Source: Mediterraneibacter glycyrrhizinilyticus (GTDB lineage: Bacteria; Bacillota; Clostridia; Lachnospirales; Lachnospiraceae). From it: DNA of 64,000 bases. Position 1 is the stretch's first letter. Each line of letters begins with the position of its first letter. The notes under the pieces are model-generated. The model did not search any database. It was not told where the DNA came from and saw only the letters and a program-made list of their open reading frames with translations. Positions 42,933 to 52,451 of the stretch are shown here, one piece after another. The stretch spans positions 1 through 64,000 of the forward strand of contig NZ_JACJLR010000006.1 of the NCBI RefSeq assembly GCF_016902345.1, in the 5' to 3' direction. The position numbers and the translations under genes are program-made.

Positions 42933-45900
42933 TCACGCTGTCCTTATAAGAGAAAACTCGGACAGTTCAATCGTTGACGCAGGCGTATCTATTCCTTCGA
43001 TCATTCCCATAGAAATTACCATTGCAGAATTCATATCAGTGGCTTCATCCATCGTGAAATCAACCGTGATCTCTTTCTCCTGATCCTTTTCCAGACTGAT
43101 ATCAGCACCGCCGTACCACGTATAGCTTGGGCTCAGCATCGCCAGTTTGATCGTCCGCGCTTCCGTGGATTTTGCTTTAAAGCTGACACGGTATTGTTTT
43201 CCCTTTTCCAGAAGGATACCTGGCTGTTTCAGCTGTACGTGCCAGTCTGCAGTACCGGCATTAGTAATCTTATATACTGCCCTGTTATTCTCAAAAGAAG
43301 CCTGCGCTTCTCCCGGGGCGGTAACTACTTCCCATCCCTCGCTTCCAGAAGCAAAATCACTGTTTGCAAGAAGATTCTCTCCGATCGGCTGCTCGCTGGT
43401 CTCAGGTGCGTCAATCTTCTCAAGATTAATATTATCAATACAGATCCTGTGCTTCTCTGTGATCTGGATTCCGTCTACCGCGCCCATGGAAATGCTGAGC
43501 ACAGCCTTCGGGTCTGTCTCTGCTGTCATCTGGAAGATGATCTCATATGTATTGTAATCCTCTGTAAGATCAACGATCTTTTCTCCTGAGTAAGGCGTCC
43601 AGTCATCATCGCTGCTTCCGTCTCTCTGGATGGCAAACATAAGTTTTCTCTGAATGTTCGCCTTTGCGTCAAGTGAAAGTCTGTACCACTGTCCCTGCTC
43701 AAGTTCAACATTATTCTGCTTCAGCTGGATCTTCCACGCTGCGTCTCCTGTATTGCCGATGGAGAAGTCTGCCGCATTGTCCTCGGTCAGGCTGTCTACC
43801 ACATAGGTGACATCTGAGGAAATACTGCTGTCAACATACGGTTCGTATCCGGAGAATCCGGCGTTGAAGCTTCCGTTTTTGATCAGGCTGTCCTCCACGA
43901 TGCGCACGTTGTCTATGTAGAACACGCCCGGCTCTTCAACACAGATGGCAATGTCTGTGTCAGCGGGTGCCTCGTCCAGAGTGAGCTTGTACTCATACTC
44001 CTCCTCGGCTCCCGTCAGATCTGCCGTAAACGTCTGTCCTGCCGCTTTCACGCTGATGCTCTTTCCTGCATCGCCTTCCGCCGTAAAGCTCATCGCGTAT
44101 GCGTTTCCTGCTGACAATGCCAGATCGCTCTGCGACACAATGACCGGATTCTCAGCGGATGTTCCCTCTGGAGCACTGATCATCAGGCGTCTGATATTAT
44201 TCTCGTTCGTGACGCTTACCTGAGCGCCTTCATTTTTCTGTACATCCCAGTATCCGAGGCGTCCTTCGCCTTCCTGGAAACTGCCGTTGTATACATAGTT
44301 GCCGTCGGCAAGGATGCCCTTGTCGCCTTCCGTGATCTCGATCTCTCTTGTTTTCTTCAGGGTTACATTGCTGATCCTGATCCCCGCGGTGGATCCTGCG
44401 GCTCCCATATTGAATTCCAGACGTCCGTTTGCATCGTCGCTGTCCGTCATGGTGAAATCAAGGGTATAGGTCTGTTTCTCCGCAGTAAGGTTGATCGCCG
44501 TATCTTCGAGATAACGCCGGTAGGATCTGTCCGGAGCGGATACGTTGACCTTCATCGTCCTGTCCGTGTCTGCGTATGCGTCAAAGCTTACCTGGTAAAC
44601 TCCTCCCTGTTTCATCGGAAGGTTCGGCTGCACAAGCTGGACACTGTAGTCCACAGTGCCTTCGTTCTCCGTGGTGATCGCGATCTCATTGTTATCGATC
44701 GAAGCCTCTGCCTCGCCGCCCAGCGCCGTGAGGAATGTCCAGTCCTGATCATCTGTCAGATCTTCTTTCACAGAAAAATCTCCGTTGACGATATAGTTTC
44801 CGTTTTCATCCGGATCACGAAGCACTACATCCTCCACCGGCTTGGTGACATTCTCGTCATAGCTGTCCTTCTGATATACCTTCACGTAATCAATATAGTA
44901 TGCTGAGCCTGCGATATCTGTCGTCTCATCCGGATTGCCCGGCCAGTTTCCGCCGACGGCAAGGTTCAGGATGATATAGAACGGCTGGTCGAACGGCGCC
45001 GGATAGGTGATCTCTCCCTGGCCTTCTGTTGCGGAATACCAGCTGCTCTCTGTATGGATCAGTTTTCCGTCAACATACCAGCTGATCTTTCCCGGCTCCC
45101 ACTCAACATCAAACACATGGTATTCCTCTGAAAATGTTCCCTCTTCCAGAGTATAGCTGCCCTGGCTCTCACTGTGAGGATTTCCGTAGTGGATCGTTCC
45201 GTAAGAAGTGTCTGTGTCATTTCCGAGCACTTCCATGATATCGATCTCTCCGCAGCGCGGCCACTGTCCGTAGAGGTTTTCATTCGTCGGCATCATCCAG
45301 AACGCCGGGAGGAATCCCTGTCCTTCCGGAACCTTTACTCTCGCCTCGAATAATCCATATTTGAAATCATGCTTGTTCTGCGTATTTACACGTCCCGACG
45401 TGTACGACACGGTGCCGTCCTCATTTACCTTCTCGACCGGTTTGAGCACAAGGCTGCCGTCCTCAATGTATATATTTTCCGGGGAGTCCACATAGGACTG
45501 AAGCTCATTGTTCACCCATCCCGGATCATGGAGCTCCACATTCCAGTCGTCTCTGTTCAGTGTCTCTCCCTCAAACTGGTCTTCCCACTTAAGTTCATAT
45601 CCTTCATAAGACAGAGATGTATCTTCTTCCTGATTTTTCACCTGATATGTGATTTTTGCAGTCAATGTAACTTCCTTTCCGTCCACGGTGATCTGTTTTG
45701 CTGCCTCCGCGGTCTTCTCTGTTGTCGGTTCTGCCTCAGCCGCCTGTACAGATGTGCCTGCGGCGGGGAGAAGCGTGCCTGTCAGTGCCGCCACGAGCAG
45801 AAGTGACAGGAGACGTTTTCCTTTTTTGGACCTGACCGCCGCCCCGACAGTACATATGCCTGCCACAGCTGCTGCCGCCCACAGGATGACCTCGATTCCG

Positions 45901-46382
45901 TCTCCGGTCTTCACTGCTCCTGCTGCCGGCTTCTGTTCCGGCTTCGCAGCCGGATCTTTCGACGCGCTTCCGGTACCTGTGCCTGACGGCTCCTCTCCGT
46001 CACTTCCTCCCGGCTCCTCTCCGTCACTTCCTCCCGGCACTTCTCCGGCTGTCTTCCGGATCAGTTTGACACCGGTCTCCAGAGATTCCCCGGCTTCTGC
46101 CTTATCAAGCTTTGCCTCCCACTGCCCGGACACGCCTTCTTCTGTCTGGTATCCTTCCGGGATGCTTCCCTGGATCCGGATATCAGTCATGGTTTCCTCC
46201 GATGCATTGTATATCTTCACCGTCTCGCTGATCGGATCCCCGACGCTGTATTCCTCCCGGTCCGTCTCAATAGAAACTACCGGCTCCTGGGCCGCCGTGT
46301 CCGCCATAACCGTAACGCTTCCCAGCAGAGCAGCCAGCAGTACTGCCGATATGCCCGCCGTGATCTTTCCTTTTTTCCTCAT
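42933..46382 (-). CDS. Secreted GH16 beta-glucanase with four CBM-like domains and an internal sorting-like segment
   Basis: A 1149-residue surface or secreted protein. Order: signal peptide (AGISAVLLAALLGSVTVMADT, 1-29); an Ig/DUF11-like domain (about 30-110); a Gly/Glu/Ser linker; GAVKTGDGIEVILWAAAAVA plus a basic RSKKGKR (about 152-190), which looks like a cell-wall-sorting end; directly after it a second signal-peptide-like stretch, LLSLLLVAALTGTLLPAAGT, ending VQAAEAE; then the GH16 domain (about 255-530) with the catalytic GEIDIMEVLG (ExDxxE, about 377-386); then four beta-sandwich CBM4/9-like repeats, each opening with an NGDF/NGSF/NSDF motif. Such GH16 enzymes cut beta-1,3- or mixed-linkage glucans. 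It starts four bases after GH3, so both are cotranscribed. Confidence 0.88.
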   Translation of the reverse strand: MRKKGKITAGISAVLLAALLGSVTVMADTAAQEPVVSIETDREEYSVGDPISETVKIYNASEETMTDIRIQGSIPEGYQTEEGVSGQWEAKLDKAEAGESLETGVKLIRKTAGEVPGGSDGEEPGGSDGEEPSGTGTGSASKDPAAKPEQKPAAGAVKTGDGIEVILWAAAAVAGICTVGAAVRSKKGKRLLSLLLVAALTGTLLPAAGTSVQAAEAEPTTEKTAEAAKQITVDGKEVTLTAKITYQVKNQEEDTSLSYEGYELKWEDQFEGETLNRDDWNVELHDPGWVNNELQSYVDSPENIYIEDGSLVLKPVEKVNEDGTVSYTSGRVNTQNKHDFKYGLFEARVKVPEGQGFLPAFWMMPTNENLYGQWPRCGEIDIMEVLGNDTDTSYGTIHYGNPHSESQGSYTLEEGTFSEEYHVFDVEWEPGKISWYVDGKLIHTESSWYSATEGQGEITYPAPFDQPFYIILNLAVGGNWPGNPDETTDIAGSAYYIDYVKVYQKDSYDENVTKPVEDVVLRDPDENGNYIVNGDFSVKEDLTDDQDWTFLTALGGEAEASIDNNEIAITTENEGTVDYSVQLVQPNLPMKQGGVYQVSFDAYADTDRTMKVNVSAPDRSYRRYLEDTAINLTAEKQTYTLDFTMTDSDDANGRLEFNMGAAGSTAGIRISNVTLKKTREIEITEGDKGILADGNYVYNGSFQEGEGRLGYWDVQKNEGAQVSVTNENNIRRLMISAPEGTSAENPVIVSQSDLALSAGNAYAMSFTAEGDAGKSISVKAAGQTFTADLTGAEEEYEYKLTLDEAPADTDIAICVEEPGVFYIDNVRIVEDSLIKNGSFNAGFSGYEPYVDSSISSDVTYVVDSLTEDNAADFSIGNTGDAAWKIQLKQNNVELEQGQWYRLSLDAKANIQRKLMFAIQRDGSSDDDWTPYSGEKIVDLTEDYNTYEIIFQMTAETDPKAVLSISMGAVDGIQITEKHRICIDNINLEKIDAPETSEQPIGENLLANSDFASGSEGWEVVTAPGEAQASFENNRAVYKITNAGTADWHVQLKQPGILLEKGKQYRVSFKAKSTEARTIKLAMLSPSYTWYGGADISLEKDQEKEITVDFTMDEATDMNSAMVISMGMIEGIDTPASTIELSEFSLIRTA

Positions 46383-46385
46383 ATG

Positions 46386-48836
46386 CTACGCCTCCTCACA
46401 TATTTTATCCACCAGCGCAATGATTCTTCCCGCGCATTCTCTTATCGTTTCCTCCGTAAGCTCCCCGCGCATATAAGCCTGCCTGATATTCTCATCATCC
46501 CGGATGTTCCCTGGCATGATGATATCATTCCCGGCCGCCGCGCACTTCCATGGAATACTTCCGTCTGCCGGGACTGTCGTGTTCCAGTCCGACATGATCA
46601 CTCCTTCGAATCCCCACTCTTCCCGTGCAAGGACCGTGCACAGATCTCTGCTGTTGGCCGCATGGACGCCGTTGAGCAGGTTGTAGGAGGACATGACCGC
46701 TGCAGGCGCGCTCTCCTTTACCGCAATCTCAAAACCTCGGAGATAGATCTCTCTGAGCGCCTTCTCAGAAATGCAGGCGTCGACCCCCATCCGGTTATCC
46801 TCCTGATTATTGCATGCAAAATGCTTGATAGTCACCCCGCATCCAGGCCTGCTCTGAACTCCCTGTGTGACGGCGGCGGCCAGCACTCCCGTCAGCAGCG
46901 GATCCTCTGAGAAATACTCAAAATTACGTCCGCAGAGCGGATTTCTCTGAATATTCATTCCCGGAGCCAGCCACAGGTCCACATGATACTCTTCCATCTC
47001 CTCCGCAACTGCGCATCCGAATTCTCTGAGCAGTTCAGCATCCCATGTCTGTGCCAGTGCGGTTCCCACCGGAAATGCAGTGCAGTACTGAAAATAGGTG
47101 TCAGCGTTTTCATGGAGCTCCATGGGTTCCAGGAACCCGTTTTCCAGGGATCCAAGCACTCCTGTGCCGTACACCGTATCCGATGCTCTGTCCACCTGAT
47201 AGCTCTGTCTGAGCCGGATTCCTGCCGGTCCATCCGCCATGATCAGAGAACGGATTCCGTACTTCTCTTCCAGGGCTTCTGTCGACTCACCTGCCGATCC
47301 CGGAACACGGATTCCGGCAGATCCCAGCGTGCTTGCTCCTGAAGTGATATTTCCGTAGAGAAGAGGGATCAAAGCCTCCACAGGGTACCGCCTCTCGGCA
47401 GGTGCCTTATAGTTCTTCTGCTTTTCTCTGCGGGGAATAAATTCATACACTGACAGCTGCCCTTCTTTCTCCGCGGGCGTTCTCCTTATATCCTTTTCAG
47501 AGCCATTCATGCAGAGTTCTGCGAACATTTCCTCCCGCGGGCAGATCCTGTGCGTTTCTTCCAGGATCACTTCTTCCGGCACTTTGACAAAGGCGCACAA
47601 CCTGGCTTCCGCCGAACTGCCGCCGATCCATATGCCGTACATTCCTTTCTCCACGATCCATGCCTGACGCTCCTCTGAAAATACGGCAAGCTGTTTCTGC
47701 CGGATCTCAACTACAACATTCTGACTCTCACCCGGCTTCAGGCTGTCCGTCTTTCTGAATCCCGCAAGCCTTCTGTACTCCTTTTCAGTTCCGGTACGCG
47801 GCAGCGATACATAGATCTGGACGACTTCTCTGCCTGCATAGCTTTTGCCGGTATTTGTTACTTTGACCTCCGCGCCCAAAGCATTTTCTTTTGCCTTCAT
47901 CTCATGGAACTTCATCTCGAACGACGTATAGGAAAGACCGTGTCCGAAGGGAAACAGCGGCTTGACGCCAAAGCTGTCGAAGTATCTGTAGCCTACATAG
48001 ATTCCTTCCCTGTATTCTTCCTTTTCCAGATTTCCATTGAGATAACTGAAGGAATCCGCACAGGGATAGTCCTCATACCGCTCTGCCCAAGTCGCTGTCA
48101 GTTTTCCCTCCGGCACTGCCTTTCCGAAGAGGATATCGGCGACCGCGGTTCCGCCTTCCTGTCCCGGCTGAGAGATGTTCAGAACAGCACGGATATTGTC
48201 CGCTTCCCTGAGAATATCTGTAAGCTCCACCGGCCCGCCGGCATTCAGGATCAGAATCAGCGGGATGCCATACTGATCAAGATACCGGATATCCTCCCAT
48301 TCCCTTCTGCTCAGATAGTAATCCCCCTCCGCCAGACGGCGGTCCTTTCCTTCTCCGGAAATCCGGCTGATCACGTACAACGCAGCGCAGGCACCCTTCA
48401 AATCCTTTTCTGTGATGCTGCGTCCCTCCGGCAGGACAAACGGATTAGCCGCATATGCATCAAACGGATTATCGACATGATGGGCATCCTCCAGTATCTT
48501 TTCTTTCCACTTCTCCCGGGCATCGTCATACCGGCGGTCATAGTCCTTCAGCCATTCCAAACTGGTCACTGCCGCACCGGCTTCTCTCACTCCTCTGAAA
48601 ATGGAAATATTTTCCCGGTTATTCACATCTCCTGATCCGATACCGCCCTTTACCGTCTTATCAGCACCGCTGCCGAACAGGGCGATCGGATCAGAGAGCT
48701 TCAGCGGCAGAACCCCGTCATTTTTCAGAAGAACGATTCCTTCTGCGGCAGCTTTCCCTGCAAGAGCTCTATGCCTTATTTCCTGCTCGGACGGCTCCTG
48801 CTGCAGATTTCCGCTGTGTATCCAGTTTTTTGTCAT
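46386..48836 (-). CDS. GH3 beta-glucosidase with permuted domain order
   Basis: An 816-residue GH3 enzyme without signal peptide, hence cytoplasmic. The order is reversed from the standard: the alpha/beta domain comes first (AAAEGIVLLKNDGVLPL at about 32-48), then the FnIII-like domain (YVGYRYFDSFGVKPLFPFGHGLSYTSFEM, about 275-303), and the TIM-barrel domain with the nucleophile Asp in FEGVIMSDWNTTVP (about 745-758) at the C-terminal end. This permuted layout is known in Ruminococcus and Butyrivibrio enzymes. It would trim imported beta-gluco-oligosaccharides. A terminator-like hairpin (48884-48936) separates it from the ABC transporter genes upstream; GH16 follows. Confidence 0.92.
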   Translation of the reverse strand: MTKNWIHSGNLQQEPSEQEIRHRALAGKAAAEGIVLLKNDGVLPLKLSDPIALFGSGADKTVKGGIGSGDVNNRENISIFRGVREAGAAVTSLEWLKDYDRRYDDAREKWKEKILEDAHHVDNPFDAYAANPFVLPEGRSITEKDLKGACAALYVISRISGEGKDRRLAEGDYYLSRREWEDIRYLDQYGIPLILILNAGGPVELTDILREADNIRAVLNISQPGQEGGTAVADILFGKAVPEGKLTATWAERYEDYPCADSFSYLNGNLEKEEYREGIYVGYRYFDSFGVKPLFPFGHGLSYTSFEMKFHEMKAKENALGAEVKVTNTGKSYAGREVVQIYVSLPRTGTEKEYRRLAGFRKTDSLKPGESQNVVVEIRQKQLAVFSEERQAWIVEKGMYGIWIGGSSAEARLCAFVKVPEEVILEETHRICPREEMFAELCMNGSEKDIRRTPAEKEGQLSVYEFIPRREKQKNYKAPAERRYPVEALIPLLYGNITSGASTLGSAGIRVPGSAGESTEALEEKYGIRSLIMADGPAGIRLRQSYQVDRASDTVYGTGVLGSLENGFLEPMELHENADTYFQYCTAFPVGTALAQTWDAELLREFGCAVAEEMEEYHVDLWLAPGMNIQRNPLCGRNFEYFSEDPLLTGVLAAAVTQGVQSRPGCGVTIKHFACNNQEDNRMGVDACISEKALREIYLRGFEIAVKESAPAAVMSSYNLLNGVHAANSRDLCTVLAREEWGFEGVIMSDWNTTVPADGSIPWKCAAAGNDIIMPGNIRDDENIRQAYMRGELTEETIRECAGRIIALVDKICEEA

Positions 48837-48883
48837 CTTGTTTCTCCTTTTCTGTCATGATCTTTCTGAGTCAAGGTATATAG

Positions 48884-48936
48884 AAAAACCGCCATAGCGT
48901 TCTCCCGCAGTTCTAAAAGGATTGCCCTATGACGGC
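48884..48936 (-). terminator. Hairpin between the ABC permease and GH3 genes
   Basis: On the minus strand GCCGTCATAG pairs with CTATGGCGG (one G-U), with a 27-base loop, followed by TTTTT. It may end the transporter transcript or reduce transcription into GH3/GH16. Confidence 0.6.
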
Positions 48937-48962
48937 TTCTCAGTATACCGCTATTCTTTTCT

Positions 48963-49808
48963 TTATTCCTTTACACCGCCAAGCGTCACGCCTGCAATGA
49001 TGTATTTGGAGAGAAGCAGATATACGATAATGATCGGCACAATGGCCACGGTGATCATCATATAGATCTTGCCCATATCAAAATTCATATAATCTGCTCC
49101 ACGCAGTGTTGCGATCAGAATCGGGACAGTCATTTTGTCCTTTGACTGGATCACCAATGCAGGAACGAAGTAGTTGTTCCATGATCCTACAAAAGTGAAG
49201 ATCGCTTGAACCGCAATTGCCGGCTTCATGATCGGAAGGACGATTCTGTTGAATGTCTTGAACTCTCCGGATCCGTCGATCCTTGCCGCCTCCACGAGCG
49301 ACAGCGGAAGCGAAGACTGCAGATAGCTGTACATGAAATAGAATACTGCAGGCGATGCGATAGAAGGTATGATCAGTGGAAGGAGCGAATCATACATTCC
49401 CATATTTGTGATCAGCCGCAGGAATCCCATTGCCGTAACCTGCGTAGGCATAACAAGGATTGCCATGATAAAGGTAAACGCAGCTTTCTTCGCCTTAAAG
49501 TCATACGCATACAGCCCGTATGCGGTCAACGCCGAAAAATATGTGCACAGAGCCGCCGAGCTTCCCGATACGATCAGGCTGTTGATGATTCCTCTGAACA
49601 TCGGAAAACTTCCGTCATTGGCGACATTCTTCAGATTTTCCAGAAAATATGTACCCGGAATCGCCGAAAATCCCTTCTGTAGGTCCGCATGAGACCTTGT
49701 TGAGTTTACAATCAGGATATAGAAGAAGAACAGGCACAAAAATGTCAGAAAAATAAGCACTATATAGGCCAGAATCGTCTGACCGTGCTTTGTCTTTTTA
49801 GATTTCAT
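48963..49808 (-). CDS. CUT1 sugar ABC transporter permease (MalG-like)
   Basis: A 281-residue inner-membrane permease with six hydrophobic segments. The EAA loop that docks the ATPase is visible: LVEAARIDGSGEFKTFNRIVLPIMKPAIA (about residues 176-205). It pairs with the MalF-like protein encoded three bases upstream. No ATPase gene is in the window, so the locus probably uses a shared MsmK-type ATPase encoded elsewhere, as is common in Firmicutes. Substrate inferred from context: beta-gluco-oligosaccharides. Confidence 0.93.
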   Translation of the reverse strand: MKSKKTKHGQTILAYIVLIFLTFLCLFFFYILIVNSTRSHADLQKGFSAIPGTYFLENLKNVANDGSFPMFRGIINSLIVSGSSAALCTYFSALTAYGLYAYDFKAKKAAFTFIMAILVMPTQVTAMGFLRLITNMGMYDSLLPLIIPSIASPAVFYFMYSYLQSSLPLSLVEAARIDGSGEFKTFNRIVLPIMKPAIAVQAIFTFVGSWNNYFVPALVIQSKDKMTVPILIATLRGADYMNFDMGKIYMMITVAIVPIIIVYLLLSKYIIAGVTLGGVKE

Positions 49809-49811
49809 AAC

Positions 49812-50759
49812 CTATCTCCCCCTTTTTGCTTTCTTTTTCGAAATTTTCCCGTACGCATCAGAACTATTTCCATTCGTCATCTTATAAACAAAGAAACACA
49901 GAATAGCGCTGACGATAAACAGATATACTGACAGTGCTCCGGCCATACCGTAATTTCTGCTCTTAAGATGGCTGTTCAGGAACATGATAAGCGTCATTGA
50001 CGTACGGTCCGGATTTCCCTGTCCGTTGGTCAGGATCTGCGGTACGTCGAACATCTGCAGACCGCCGATGATCGAAGTGATCAGCGTATACGCAAGGATC
50101 GGACGGATCAGCGGAAGTGTGATATAGAAAAATCTCTTCACGCTTGTGCAGCCGTCCAGTTCGCACGCCTCAAATATATCCTGGCTGATCCCCATGATCG
50201 CCGCCATGAGCATGATCGTCGTATTTCCGAACCACATCAGGAAGTTCATCAGTCCGATAAGAGATCTCGTTCCAAACACAGATCCCAGAAAGTCGATCGG
50301 TTCACTGATCAGCCCGATCGAAGTCAGAATCGAGTTGATCGGTCCGTTTGTTGAGAACATTGCGAAAAACAGCATTGCGAACGCTGACGCCATGATCAGG
50401 TTCGGCAGATAGATGACCACTTTAAAAAATTGTTTTCCTTTGATCTTAAGCCTTATATCCGTAAACCAGTTTGCAAGGAGAAGGGCGATCACGATCTGCG
50501 GAATAAAACCGATGATCCACAGAATCAGCGTATTGCCTGCGTACTTCAGCATATCCGATCCGAGCAGGCTCACATAGTTATCCATTCCGATGAAGTTTGG
50601 GCCGATTTCCTTGATTCCTGAACGGTAATACTCATAAAAACTGTACCGTATCGTATCAATCAGCGGAATCAAAGAAAAAATTAAAAAGCAGATAAAAAAT
50701 GGAAGGATAAATAGGTATCCCCACTTGGCATAGCTGATGCTCTTACGTTTTTTCTTCAT
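49812..50759 (-). CDS. CUT1 sugar ABC transporter permease (MalF-like)
   Basis: A 315-residue permease with six membrane segments (the first KWGYLFILPFFICFLIFSLIPL) and the EAA loop DIFEACELDGCTSVKRFFYITLPLIRPIL (about 194-222). It forms the heterodimeric channel with the MalG-like protein. The basic tail (ISKKKAKRGR) is cytoplasmic. It lies between the binding-protein gene and the second permease gene in a compact operon. Confidence 0.93.
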   Translation of the reverse strand: MKKKRKSISYAKWGYLFILPFFICFLIFSLIPLIDTIRYSFYEYYRSGIKEIGPNFIGMDNYVSLLGSDMLKYAGNTLILWIIGFIPQIVIALLLANWFTDIRLKIKGKQFFKVVIYLPNLIMASAFAMLFFAMFSTNGPINSILTSIGLISEPIDFLGSVFGTRSLIGLMNFLMWFGNTTIMLMAAIMGISQDIFEACELDGCTSVKRFFYITLPLIRPILAYTLITSIIGGLQMFDVPQILTNGQGNPDRTSMTLIMFLNSHLKSRNYGMAGALSVYLFIVSAILCFFVYKMTNGNSSDAYGKISKKKAKRGR

Positions 50760-50830
50760 AAGACACCGTTCCTTTCTATCTTATCTGCCGTATCGCTCCC
50801 AATACGGCAGATACAGGTTTTATTGTTTTC

Positions 50831-52207
50831 TTATTCAGGCCACTGAATTTCAGTGATATCCGGATAACGTTCTTTGATTGCCGTCTCAAAGTTTGATTTT
50901 GCTCTGTCAAAGTCTACGTTACCCTGGAAATAATCGCTGAATGAATTCTGGATCAGTTCCACACATCCCTGATCATAAGAGGAAAGCGGTGCAATTTCAA
51001 TGTTTTCAGCTACCGGCGCATAATACTGATACGGGTTCTGTCCGCCGAGGAAGTCAGATGCATATTCATCACTTTCTGCTGCTTCCTGCATCCCGCTTAC
51101 TGTATTCGTAAAGTCAAGATAATCTTTTGAGATCTTCAGAAGGTTGTCCTTATCTGCAGTAAGTGAAAGGATGATGTCCTTTACGTGTTCCGGATTGTCC
51201 GTTCCTGTGCATGCGTGGATATAAGATCCGCCCCAGTTGTACTCCTGCGGAGGATTGGTAACTGCCCATGCTCCGTCTCCGCCGTCCCAGTTCGGGTTCA
51301 GCGTAAAATCAATGCCCCATGCCGGGAGCAGGAATGCGAATACTTTGGAAGATGAACTCATAGCTTTGTTCCAGTCGTCATTCCACTGCCCCTTTACATT
51401 CTTGTCAAGATATCCTGCGTCAAGCCATTCTTTTGAATCGCTGATCCAGTCCATGATCTTCTGATCTACTTTGATCGTTGTATCGCCGACTGCTACCCAA
51501 GGCTCGCTGATGCTGTTTCCGTACAGACGGAAAGTATCCGCATAGGATGAGAATGTATAATATCCTTTTGCTTTCAGCTCTTCAGCAGTAGTCTTCAGAG
51601 TATCCCAATCTTTCACTTTCTCTCCTACTGCAGCCGGATCATCCGTTCCGAACACATCTTTTGCGATATCTCTGCGGTATACAAGAAGTCCCGGGCAGCA
51701 CTGCCATGTGGATCCTCTCTGCACCCCGTTCTCATCTGAAGCCGTCGTCTTGGTAAACTCATACTGATCCGCAAGATCAGTCTCCGGATCGATTCCCAGA
51801 TCTTCGAGCGGCATCGCAACATCTGCCTCAGCATCCGTATATTTATATACGTAGTCTGTCTCGGATAAGAAAATATCCACTTTATCATCCGGTGCTGCGT
51901 CCACCTGGCCCATGAGCGCCTCGTCAAGCTTCTGCTGATAGACACCGTCCTGATTTGGGTTGATGATCCAGTGGATCTCTGTTCCATCCTTCAGAGTCGT
52001 CACAGTTCCGTCATCAGATGTACTTTCAACCTCAGGATACACTGCCTCAAGCCGTGTACGAAACTCGTCATTCCAGCTGTAAATATTGATGACCTTACCT
52101 TCCTCCGTGCTGCCGGGCCCATTTTCAGCTCCCTTTCCACCACAGCCGGCCAGCAGACCTGCCGCAGTAACCGCTGCCAGTAAAACAGCAACTGCTCTCT
52201 TTTTCAT
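50831..52207 (-). CDS. Sugar ABC transporter substrate-binding lipoprotein
   Basis: A 458-residue extracellular solute-binding protein of family 1. The N terminus has a lipoprotein signal, AVAVLLAAVTAAGLLAGCGG, with the lipidated Cys in the LAGC lipobox. The mature part carries acidic, aromatic-rich sequence with many Trp (PGLLVYRRDIAKDVFG, WNDDWNKAMSSSSKVFAFLLPAWG), typical of oligosaccharide binders. The first ATG (52213) lies directly on the AGGAGG site, so the ATG at 52207, seven bases beyond it, is preferred. It is the first gene of the importer operon and divergent from the GH94 genes. Confidence 0.92.
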   Translation of the reverse strand: MKKRAVAVLLAAVTAAGLLAGCGGKGAENGPGSTEEGKVINIYSWNDEFRTRLEAVYPEVESTSDDGTVTTLKDGTEIHWIINPNQDGVYQQKLDEALMGQVDAAPDDKVDIFLSETDYVYKYTDAEADVAMPLEDLGIDPETDLADQYEFTKTTASDENGVQRGSTWQCCPGLLVYRRDIAKDVFGTDDPAAVGEKVKDWDTLKTTAEELKAKGYYTFSSYADTFRLYGNSISEPWVAVGDTTIKVDQKIMDWISDSKEWLDAGYLDKNVKGQWNDDWNKAMSSSSKVFAFLLPAWGIDFTLNPNWDGGDGAWAVTNPPQEYNWGGSYIHACTGTDNPEHVKDIILSLTADKDNLLKISKDYLDFTNTVSGMQEAAESDEYASDFLGGQNPYQYYAPVAENIEIAPLSSYDQGCVELIQNSFSDYFQGNVDFDRAKSNFETAIKERYPDITEIQWPE

Positions 52208-52451
52208 TTTCATTCCTCCTGTCTTTTATTTAAGGGCTTCTGCCCCGCTTGAGATAGGGAAATTATAGCTCAATTTCCTTTGCCAATATATTATAAATTA
52301 CAAAAAAATGTCAGATTCATGACCGTTTTCGGCCCGATCCTGATTTTATGTCATGATTCTGATATTTTTGCACGCTTTTCTGATTTTTGCACTGAAAGGA
52401 TTCTTATATAATGCCCATAAACAAATACAAATCAATGAAAGGAGACGTAAA
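52208..52451. promoter_or_regulatory. Divergent promoter region of the beta-glucan locus
   Basis: Two good -10 boxes face away from each other: TATAAT on the minus strand (52262-52267) for the ABC operon and TATAAT on the plus strand (52407-52412) for the GH94 genes. Neither has a good -35 at the normal distance, which suits activation by the AraC-family protein encoded at 57702-58508. Confidence 0.55.
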
